Positions 43,510-51,600 of a stretch of 64,000 nt of DNA are shown here, one piece after another. Origin of the DNA: JAVJSD01 sp040219575 (lineage in GTDB: Bacteria > Planctomycetota > Planctomycetia > Pirellulales > Pirellulaceae); assembly GCA_040219575.1 (NCBI GenBank), contig JAVJSD010000014.1, positions 62,001 to 126,000 of the forward strand, read 5' to 3'. Position 1 is the first letter of the stretch. Each line of letters opens with the position of its first letter. The notes beneath the pieces are model-generated. The model ran no database searches and was not told where the DNA came from. It worked only from the letters and a program-made list of their open reading frames with translations. Position numbers and translations under genes: made by a program.

Positions 43510-44874
43510 TCACAGATAGCGACCAGTCAAGTAGTCGATGTATGCCTCGTGTCCGTCACGATGCTTCGAGAAACATTCTATAACGTCCTGGAAGGTCAGT
43601 GCGCGAAACGCGAGTCCGTCCCGACTGACAATCTCGCGAAATCTGTCGACTTCTTCACCGTGTCGCTTTGCCGCCGCACTGCCTGGAACATCATACCAGA
43701 GGTAAACGAGGACAAATCTGCCCAGACTGTTTCGGTGTTTCAGTCCCAGTGTGTGCTTTAGTAGTTGGGCAGCATGCAGGTGGACGAATACGTCATCACG
43801 CGGGCAAATCCGTTGGCCTAGCTCACGACAATTCGGAAGCTCTATCCAGAGATGTTCTTCCCGGAGGTAAGCAGGAGCCAACCCTTTCTCGCTTGGCTCG
43901 CTGGTACGGTACACCTCCGTGAACTTACACTCGAATGCTAAATCGGGCAGTTCATTTGAATCGGCGAATGCGATCGTGACGTCCAAGTTCGGATCCCTGG
44001 GGAAATGCTCGCGGTTTGGAGAGTCCATGATCGGACGCTTTGCCTCAAACTCGATCGACTTGACTGAACCCTCCGACAAACCGAACGCCTGTAGAAGTGG
44101 ATCGCAGTCCTCTTGGCCGCGCCAGTAGTCGAAGAGGTTGACGGTTAAGGCGGAAGACGAATGTACTGCTTGCATTTTTGCTGGTCCGTCTTCCGTCGTG
44201 AGTTCATCGCCATCACCCTCCTCGAACTCTTGCCGAGTTTCAAGTGACATTGGCTGGAACAGGTTATCCTCGATAGTAGGGGTGTATGCAGGATCGCCTC
44301 GGCCACCTTTGCTGCCGATCAACTTTAGCCCATATTTCCCGGCCCATTTCTTTTGGCGTTCCTTGCAATTGTGGAAGGCTTGATCGCTTTCTGTGCGACG
44401 CGCAAAAGCTTCATCTAAGTTAGGAATATCATCATCACACACTCCTGCTGCCTTCCAAATGATGCCGAAGAATCCTTCAAAGCTTACAAACGTGGGGCGA
44501 TTTTGCATAAACAGCGTTCCCGTCAATCCCTCATGTCGTCCGGCCGCCAGCTCCCTATTCATCCTGACCACACGTTGGGAGCATTCCGTAAATGACCGCT
44601 TGGCGACACCGTCGAGTTCCTCCAGCCAACGCGCCAACGGAACCTCTCCATCGAATAGCACAATCTGACGTACGTTTCTGTTCGTACGAATCAGGTCTCG
44701 TATAGGGTCGGTGATGTGACGCATCACCTCCGTCTGTTCATCCAGTAGGAATTTCCGTTTCGCCTGCATCGAGCAATAACGAGAAACCGCTCGATTAAGG
44801 TCTGTTCCATACCGCTCCACCTCGTAGACGCTGTCAGGCGCACAAATGTGATAATAGGCGCTGGAAAAAATCAT
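43510..44874 (-). CDS. PGN_0703-like restriction-endonuclease-fold protein
   Basis: 454 residues. The C-terminal part shows a PD-(D/E)XK core: S-I-E-F-E-A-K (about 273-279), then D-P-N-L-D-V-T (294-300) and L-A-F-E-C-K-F-T-E (312-320), with Asp298, Glu315 and Lys317 as likely catalytic residues. H-S-S-S-A-L-T-V-N-L-F-D-Y-W near 238-251 is a hallmark of PGN_0703-like proteins. The long N-terminal region has no recognised fold. The ATG at 44874 has a strong GAGGAAGG site; longer readings run into non-coding sequence. A HEPN-protein gene lies upstream on the same strand, 167 bp away, suggesting a two-gene module. Confidence 0.7.
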   Translation of the reverse strand: MIFSSAYYHICAPDSVYEVERYGTDLNRAVSRYCSMQAKRKFLLDEQTEVMRHITDPIRDLIRTNRNVRQIVLFDGEVPLARWLEELDGVAKRSFTECSQRVVRMNRELAAGRHEGLTGTLFMQNRPTFVSFEGFFGIIWKAAGVCDDDIPNLDEAFARRTESDQAFHNCKERQKKWAGKYGLKLIGSKGGRGDPAYTPTIEDNLFQPMSLETRQEFEEGDGDELTTEDGPAKMQAVHSSSALTVNLFDYWRGQEDCDPLLQAFGLSEGSVKSIEFEAKRPIMDSPNREHFPRDPNLDVTIAFADSNELPDLAFECKFTEVYRTSEPSEKGLAPAYLREEHLWIELPNCRELGQRICPRDDVFVHLHAAQLLKHTLGLKHRNSLGRFVLVYLWYDVPGSAAAKRHGEEVDRFREIVSRDGLAFRALTFQDVIECFSKHRDGHEAYIDYLTGRYL

Positions 44875-45041
44875 CGTCTGCCTTCCTCGTGCTTGAGTAA
44901 ATGTTCGACGATCTTCGACAATGAAAGTGGATAAGAATACCCGTCGAGCTGCGAGATATGGTAGTGCGGCGGTTGCACATGGCCCTGAATCGTAATTGTA
45001 GCCAGTCACCGAATGAATCGTGAACGACAGGAACATGCGGA

Positions 45042-45785
45042 TCACCGAGGCTTCTTCGACCGAAGACCTCCAGTCTCCGGTGATCCCGCTTTCGCCGGCG
45101 GCGGCGGGTAGCATATCGGCCCCCAATCTTCGTCTGAACCGTGGTCGATCCACACCAGCAGGAACGCCGGCAACAAACGCTGCATCATCGTCACGCAGCG
45201 CCGGAGCGAAGTACGGTTCAGCTTGCCGCCGTACGTCGCCGCCCCGTGAACGAGCTGGCAGCGCATTAGATAGATGCGGTCCAGCACGTGGTCCAGGATC
45301 ATGGTCCAGCGATGTTCGGTGTACCAGTTGCCGGCTTTGTACTTGCTTCTCCGCGACTGGCCGGCCCACTCTGCCGACGGCTCCTGCCAGAAGAACTTGC
45401 TGAGGTGTTTGTCCTCCAGCAGCGTCATCACGAGCCGCTTGTGATCGGTGAGCGCCCCCGACACGTACTCCGACCGATCGAGTCGGAGGATCGCATCGAC
45501 GAATGCCCGCCAGGTCTCTCGGTCCGGCTTCGGTTCCTGCCGCTGTTCATCCCATTGACCGTACAATGAATTGAACGCGATCCAGAGACTGATCAGGTCG
45601 AGGTCGAGGTCGTGGTCTTCGGCGCCGGCACCATCCTCGGTGCGGGCGAGCCAGCTGCATGCCCGATGAAAGCGGATACAAGTTGTCTGCTCGCCGCCTT
45701 TTGCCAGCAGACGCTCCTTGTGCGGCTTCCACCGGCGCCGGAGCAGGTGGACCGTCCATTCGCCCGTCGCAGAGGTCTCTTGCAT
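45042..45785 (-). CDS. HEPN-domain protein (possible RNase)
   Basis: 247-residue, mostly helical protein. The motif R-C-Q-L-V-H at 175-180 is the R-x4-H of HEPN RNases, followed by G-A-A-T-Y-G-G-K-L-N-R, as in Apea-like and similar HEPN proteins. The early part is rich in Trp and Arg and has an L-W-I-A-F-N-S-L-Y-G segment that is also often seen in these proteins. HEPN proteins act as toxins or RNA-cutting effectors. The ATG at 45785 is chosen because upstream codons resemble intergenic sequence. The nuclease gene follows on the same strand. Confidence 0.65.
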   Translation of the reverse strand: MQETSATGEWTVHLLRRRWKPHKERLLAKGGEQTTCIRFHRACSWLARTEDGAGAEDHDLDLDLISLWIAFNSLYGQWDEQRQEPKPDRETWRAFVDAILRLDRSEYVSGALTDHKRLVMTLLEDKHLSKFFWQEPSAEWAGQSRRSKYKAGNWYTEHRWTMILDHVLDRIYLMRCQLVHGAATYGGKLNRTSLRRCVTMMQRLLPAFLLVWIDHGSDEDWGPICYPPPPAKAGSPETGGLRSKKPR

Positions 45786-46015
45786 TACGTTTCCCCATTG
45801 TTGCGTCGGCCTCCATTTTGTCCGCGGATTGCGGGGAAAGCGAGGATTTTCTGCGGAGATGGTCGGACCACAACCGAAGGTCCGCGGATTGCCCTGGAGC
45901 AAAGACGCCAGCGAATGATTGTAGGAATGTCCGGGCCAATGGACTGCGGAAACCGAGACAGTCGTCGAAATTGGCCCATGCGCTACAATCTCCTACACGA
46001 GACAGGAGAATGCGA

Positions 46016-46510
46016 ATGGCAATCAAACGAATCGAGCCAGGTCCTGGCCAGGAATCGGTCTGGGATTATCCCCGGCCACCGCGGCTAGAAGCCTGTTCTG
46101 AGCGCATCAAGGTCATTGTTGACGACGTGGTCGTTGCGGAGAGCGACCAGGCGAAACGCGTGTTGGAGACGAGCCACCCTCCGGTCTATTACCTCCCGCC
46201 GACTGACATCCGCATGGATCTGCTGGAGTCGTCCGAAAGGCAATCCTGGTGCGAATGGAAGGGCAAGGCGCGCTACTTCGATGTCGTCGTTGGTGAGCGG
46301 AGGATTCCGAATGCGGCCTGGGCGTACCCGTCGCCAACGCGTGCGTTCGAGTCGATCCGCGATCATCTGGCCTTCTATCCACACCTGATGGATGCGTGCT
46401 TCGTCGGCGAAGAACGAGTGCTGGCTCAGGCCGGTGGATTCTACGGAGGCTGGATCACCAGCAATGTTGTCGGTCCCTTCAAAGGCGAGCCGGGCACGCG
46501 AGGATGGTAG
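46016..46510 (+). CDS. DUF427 protein
   Basis: 164-residue DUF427 protein, a small beta-rich fold found across bacteria and fungi with no agreed function. Characteristic segments are V-I-V-D-D-V-V-V-A-E-S, Y-Y-L-P-P-T-D-I and C-E-W-K-G-K-A-R-Y-F-D-V. The start ATG at 46016 is 8 bp after GGAG; another ATG at 46010 would add two residues. It is followed 48 bp later by a flavoprotein gene on the same strand. DUF427 and renalase-like genes are frequent neighbours in bacteria, which suggests a redox-related metabolic role rather than defence. Confidence 0.85.
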   Translation: MAIKRIEPGPGQESVWDYPRPPRLEACSERIKVIVDDVVVAESDQAKRVLETSHPPVYYLPPTDIRMDLLESSERQSWCEWKGKARYFDVVVGERRIPNAAWAYPSPTRAFESIRDHLAFYPHLMDACFVGEERVLAQAGGFYGGWITSNVVGPFKGEPGTRGW

Positions 46511-46558
46511 GAAGCCGAATGACCGTCGCTGAGTACTTCAAGGAGCATAGGATCGCCC

Positions 46559-47479
46559 ATGACAACTCGTGATCCGACCGTTGCCATCATCGGCGCAGGT
46601 ATTGGCGGCCTCAGTTGCGCTCGGCAACTTCACGCCTCCGGCTTTCGCGTCCGCGTTTTCGACAAGGGACGTGGCGTTGGAGGGCGGGTTTCAGTCCGAC
46701 GCTCTGAGCGGGGCGCCGTGTTCGATCACGGTGCGCAATACTTCACCGTCAAGGATGTGGCGATGGTCGAGCAGGTTGAGCACTGGAAGGCCGCCGGAGT
46801 CGTCGCTCCGTGGGAAGGTCGGATTGGCTCGCTTAGTGAACGCCAATGGACGCCGACAATCTCTGAGACCACACGCTACGTGGGTGTACCCGGCATGTCC
46901 GCGATCGCCAAGCATCTGGCCGCCGATCTGGATGTCGTCCTCCAATGTCTGGTGACGGACGTTGCCCGCGACGGCCAGGGTTGGCGACTCACCGGCGAGG
47001 ATCAAAGAGACTTGGGGGCATTTGGCATTCTGATTCTCAACGCCCCAGCTCCCCAGTCGGCGACGCTTGTCCCGGAGTTTACGGGGTTTACAGACAGGAT
47101 TCGCTCCGCCGAGATCGCACCCTGCTGGGCCGTCATGTTGGCTTTCAATGAACGGTTGGACGTGCCGTGGGACGCCGCGTTCGTTGACGATTCGCCGCTC
47201 TCCTGGATTGCTCGCAACAGCAGCAAGCCTGGGCGGGCGACTGAGCCGGACTGCTGGGTGCTGCACGCCAGTCCCGAATGGTCGGCGCAGCATCTAGAGG
47301 ATTCGCACGAATCGGTGACGGCGAAATTACTCGCCAGTTTCTGGGATGCCCTCGGCGCGTCACCCCAGCCGCATGCACTTACGGCAGCGCACCGCTGGCG
47401 GTTCGCCCTACCCACCGACCCCTTGGAACAACGCTGCCTGTTCGACTCAGAATTACGGTTGGGCACATGCGGTGATTGA
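46559..47479 (+). CDS. Renalase-like FAD-dependent oxidoreductase, C-terminus cut by in-frame TGA
   Basis: 306 residues of a NAD(P)/FAD-binding amine-oxidase-fold protein like bacterial renalase. The dinucleotide motif G-A-G-I-G-G-L at 14-20 and the G-A-V-F-D-H-G-A-Q-Y segment near 55-64 are clear. The reading ends at L-G-T-C-G-D followed by TGA. In this family the next residues are W-C-G-G-P-R-V-E-G-A, and the DNA immediately after the TGA still encodes C-G-G-P-R-V-E-G-A-Y-L-S-G-R in the same frame, to a second TGA at 47552-47554. A conserved Trp codon (TGG) has therefore probably become TGA. The missing tail closes the FAD site, so function is likely lost unless the stop is read through. 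Confidence 0.85.
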   Translation: MTTRDPTVAIIGAGIGGLSCARQLHASGFRVRVFDKGRGVGGRVSVRRSERGAVFDHGAQYFTVKDVAMVEQVEHWKAAGVVAPWEGRIGSLSERQWTPTISETTRYVGVPGMSAIAKHLAADLDVVLQCLVTDVARDGQGWRLTGEDQRDLGAFGILILNAPAPQSATLVPEFTGFTDRIRSAEIAPCWAVMLAFNERLDVPWDAAFVDDSPLSWIARNSSKPGRATEPDCWVLHASPEWSAQHLEDSHESVTAKLLASFWDALGASPQPHALTAAHRWRFALPTDPLEQRCLFDSELRLGTCGD

Positions 47480-47630
47480 TGCGGCGGCCCGCGCGTCGAG
47501 GGTGCCTATCTCAGTGGGCGCGCGTTGGCCGAAGCGGTCTGTAATTTGGCCTGATTTACAGAATGAGACGCAAAAACTGGCCCGATCCGGCGACTTCGCT
47601 CGCCCGACATCTGGCCTACAAAAAAGTGCC

Positions 47631-48062
47631 GTGAATCGCATCCTGATCGACACAAACGCATTTGTCGCCGCGGCTTACAACCCTGAGTCGGCAAGCCGGA
47701 AGATCGTGCGGGCTGTAGAGCGCGGCGAACTCAAGTTGATCGTCAGCCCGGAAATCGTCCGGGAGTACAAGGCGATCCTGCCCAAGGCCGTTCGTTCCGG
47801 CGAAGCGCGGGACTGGCTTTGGCAGGTCATCGAGATGGCGGAGCGTGTCACGCTGGCGGAGAATCCGCCCGTGACCGAGGATCGCGCCGACGACAAGTTC
47901 CTGGCTGCGGCGGTGGCCGGCGTAGCCGATGCAATTGTCAGCAGCGACCAGCACCTGCTGGACGTTCATCCCTACGCGGGAATTGACATCCTGCGCCCGA
48001 CGGAGTTCTGGGACCGGTTCTCCACCGACAGTGATGAATCAGGACCGTCCGGCCCGGTGTGA
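47631..48062 (+). CDS. PIN-domain toxin (COG1569-like)
   Basis: 143-residue PIN-domain protein, a metal-dependent RNase of toxin-antitoxin systems. Acidic residues are in place: I-D-T-N (Asp7) near the start, E in S-P-E-I-V-R-E-Y, D-D-K-F-L-A-A-A (second Asp pair), and I-V-S-S-D-Q-H-L (third Asp). The chosen start is a GTG at 47631, directly before the N-R-I-L-I-D-T-N strand. A 23-codon ORF (47563-47634) overlaps this GTG with its TGA, but it is too short to be a normal antitoxin. No antitoxin is otherwise visible. Confidence 0.85.
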   Translation: MNRILIDTNAFVAAAYNPESASRKIVRAVERGELKLIVSPEIVREYKAILPKAVRSGEARDWLWQVIEMAERVTLAENPPVTEDRADDKFLAAAVAGVADAIVSSDQHLLDVHPYAGIDILRPTEFWDRFSTDSDESGPSGPV

Positions 48063-48082
48063 CGCCGGCCAGGCGACTTTGC

Positions 48083-48577
48083 TCAGTCTCGCGCCCAATG
48101 CTCACACAGAGGGCCGTCCGTCCCGTACACGGGATCGGCCTCGGGCAGCGGCGTGGCTGCGATCCGCTGCTCCGCCGCTTGTCGCTCCTCCGTCTCGCCG
48201 CGCATCAGGTCGTAGTTCTCCTGGCCGGCGGGGTACGCTCCCACGACCAGAAAGTCGCTGGACGCGTTGATCCGCTTGTGGCCGCTGCCGGTGGGCAGAA
48301 TCGCCACGTCGCCGGCCTTCACGGAATGCACCGGTCCCTGCGGCCCGCCGAACTGAACCTCGGCGCTGCCGGCGCAGACACCCAGCACTTCATGGGCGTT
48401 GCTGTGGAAATGGTGGTACGAGAAGACTCCGTTGCGCCACGAGCCACGCCAACCGTTCTCCGCGAATAGCCGCTCGAACTCTCCCGCCGCCTCCGTGCCT
48501 CGACTGCCGAGGGCCTCCTTGTAGATCAGCAACGGCAGATTCGGATTGTTGGGGGGAATCGAGCATGTGTGAAGCAA
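48083..48577 (-). CDS. Cupin-domain protein (YjlB type)
   Basis: 164 residues of a single-domain cupin. The beginning P-P-N-N-P-N-L-P-L-L-I-Y-K is the usual N-terminal strand of YjlB-like cupins. The two cupin motifs contain H-H-F-H-S-N-A-H-E-V and G-D-V-A-I-L-P-T-G-S-G-H, supplying the His and Glu metal ligands. The ATG at 48577 leaves a slightly short N-terminus (family members usually have about 10 more residues). It stands between the PIN gene (convergent) and the STAND protein gene on the same strand. Confidence 0.85.
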   Translation of the reverse strand: MLHTCSIPPNNPNLPLLIYKEALGSRGTEAAGEFERLFAENGWRGSWRNGVFSYHHFHSNAHEVLGVCAGSAEVQFGGPQGPVHSVKAGDVAILPTGSGHKRINASSDFLVVGAYPAGQENYDLMRGETEERQAAEQRIAATPLPEADPVYGTDGPLCEHWARD

Positions 48578-48653
48578 CCTGGACCTGCTCAGCGGGCTTC
48601 CTGGTCATGTTGGGACTCGCAGGACAACGCGCAAAACGAGTTAAGACACCAAC

Positions 48654-51600
48654 TTATTGGGAGAGTTGCTTCGTCAAGGACCACACGTTGCCAACTCGAT
48701 GTTCTAGCAAAGCGTCCCAGGCGTCGAGACAACGTCGCCGGACATGCAATCGTTCTGAGCCTTCCGCTTGTTCGTAAAGTCGAAGAAGAAGTGGACTGAT
48801 TTCTTCGCCTGCATAGGACATAGGACGAGTGCCTTTGACTTCGAGGGAATCTAGCTCGCCACATAGGTTTTTGCATGCGTCAAAAATCACGTCAGAAAAA
48901 GGGACTAACGATTCTGGATGTTGTTCCAGTGCGCGCAAGAGCTGCTCCGGTCTATCGCGGAAAGCCGACGAAATGGCGAGTTTATGTAAGAAAGGAGCGG
49001 TCTCGGGAAACCGGAGAAGCTGATCGACTCGAAACATGGCCTGTCGGCGAACTTGCTCTTCTGAGTCATCAAAATAGCGAGCTAACAGCGTGCGGCACGG
49101 TTCCGAGTAATCGAGCGTCGTGACAAGCTGTGCCGCTGCTTTGGCAACGCCCTTGCGTTGAGGTACAGAGCCTCCACAGCATCTTTTCACTTCCTCGTCA
49201 AATAGCCCAAAGAACACCCATCGGGCTGCCATTTCGGCCGCGGCTACCTCGGCTACGTCCTCATGTGGCGAGGCGGCCATGCGGCGTATTAACGGACAGA
49301 GCACGTGGGCATACGCAGGAAAGGCAAAATTGAATACTCGACACGCATCACGACAGGCGCCTACTCGATCCTCACTCGCGGCTCGCACCAGCCAATGTAC
49401 GGCAGAATCACGCTCCAGATTCCAGACGGGCAAACAAATCCCAACGGCCGCGAGGCGGACAACTGGATGTGGATCCTCAAGGAGTCGTTCGATTTCCGGA
49501 CGAAACCGGTCTAACAAATCTGGCCTTCGGAAGAGAATCGCTGCGATCGCATGTGCAGCAAGTCCTCTGACGCAATTGATCGCGTTGTGCTCCAGCACTT
49601 GAACGCTGCATTGCGATGCCCGCTGGTTGCAGTGAACATGTAGCGTGTCGCCATCTGGATCACAGTGATCGACAAGGTCGGCTAAGCGATGAACTATTTT
49701 CTCCGACACTTCGATGTCGTCTCGATGCACAATAATAGTGCAGAAGGCGCAGCATAGTTCAGCCTCGGCACTCCTCGGTATATGCTCCAAGACTGCCTGT
49801 ACACTCGTCGCCGAGGCCGGTGACCAATCTGCTCGGCGATCATCACGGACCTCGGATGGCGGCGATTGCACATGCAAGCTTTGCATTATTGCGGCAAGGT
49901 AATCAGGCGGCACGGCATCAGGTAGCCTTAGAGCTAGTCGGGAAAACCGCTCCGGCTCGCGAAGCGCGGCCGTACGAAGGTCGCGCGCGAACATCTCAAC
50001 CGAAGTCTCAATGACTGTACCTTGTCTGTAGGAGTGGCCCCACCTCGCAGCGCCACGACGGGGAATGTCGCCGTTGGTGATAAGCGATAGCCAAGCGGTG
50101 TCGCTCAAATGGTCAACCATTCGCAGGTCGATCGGAGAGCGGACTCCGCCACCTTGTGGCTTCGGACGGCAGAAGAACTCTTCACTTTCGTGGGAAAATT
50201 TTTCAGCCAGCACTCCGATTCGACCGACAGTCTCCGTCGATCGCCGCGTCGCATCGAGAGCAGGCAACAAGAAATACTGGGCAGCTCCAAACTTATTACG
50301 GAAGTCGCCGTCGCGTGTTTCCTCCAACCACCACCGCGCAAGTCGCTTTTCCTCTGGATCACGGAACGCATGAACCGCTGTTTCCAGTTCCGCGAATACT
50401 TCATCGGAGCAGTGTGGAGACTGTTTAGCGATGAGGCACGTTGCTGGATTCCATTTCGGATGCCGAACTCCAGCGCCACACTGAAATCGCCTTTTGTCGT
50501 CAAGTAACCACCGAACCGCGATGTCGGCGAAAGCCGGCGGAAGCGCAGCATGGCATGATACGAGTACCTCTTGAATTATGCGAGAGCGTCTTCCATCTAG
50601 TTCATCGGCGACGCGAAGGAAGGTTTCAGGCGCTCGACGAGCGATTTCGCGTCCGGCTGCGCGCAGGGCGGAAATCAAGAGACGCGGAATGTGAATTCGA
50701 TCCTCCCACGGTTTAAACTCGCGGCGTTTCCGCTCATTGGCGCGCTGCCTACGACGCTCGATGAGAAGTCGTATCAATTCCGCACTCAGTAGTCGCCACG
50801 TCAATCTTGGAACTCGGCGCGCTGCACGGCCAACAGCACGCCAATCAGGCGAGCCTACGGTCCCAAGAGGCAATGAGCTGGAGAACATGCGAGACTTCAC
50901 GTCCGGCACTTTTGACAAGCAAGTGGCAAACATCCGAATTGCACGTGCAGGATTGTTCTCAGCGATCTTGCTCCACGGAAAGTGGTCCGGAAGGGCTCCT
51001 TGTCGCGCACAATCCAGTCGCAATCTAAACATCACGTCTGGTTCGCCGTGTGGCTCAGATCTGACAAGCGTCCGTTCGATCTGGCGCGCCCACTCTTCGC
51101 CTCTTCTCAAGAGTGGTCGGCAGATGCTGGCCACTAATTCTGGGCACCGGTCGGCTACCGAGCGGACAAGCATCAGGGCGTCGTTCTCCTGCTCCGCATT
51201 TCCCGAGTCCAACCAGTCATGGAGGAGCCCAGTCTTACCGAAAGCAGTGACGTATCGTGACTCACCGCGGACAACGAGCGATAGAATAAGGTCCCGCCAT
51301 ACGCAGTCGCGCACCAGAGCGAGGACCAGCGCTTCCGTGGTGTCCGTCGGAGATACTTGGCTTAGTGCTTCAAGAGCTAACTGCTTGATATGAAATCGGA
51401 CTTCGCTATCGGACAATAGTTCGTTTATCCCACTCACAAATCGTGCGGGGTCTTCGTCGGCAATTAAGAACAACAGCTGTCGGAGTTGTTCGCGTCGAAA
51501 GAGCGATTGTCGATCCCGCTCGCCGAGCCACTCAAGAACCGAGCATCCACCAATCAAGACGGTGCCGGCAGCACGGTCGGCAATTAGGAAATCCAGATAG

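Noticed and set aside
47477..47479. TGA as selenocysteine codon
   Set aside because: The family has Trp at this place, no SECIS-like hairpin stands out just downstream, and the SelA-like gene in the window lacks key residues.
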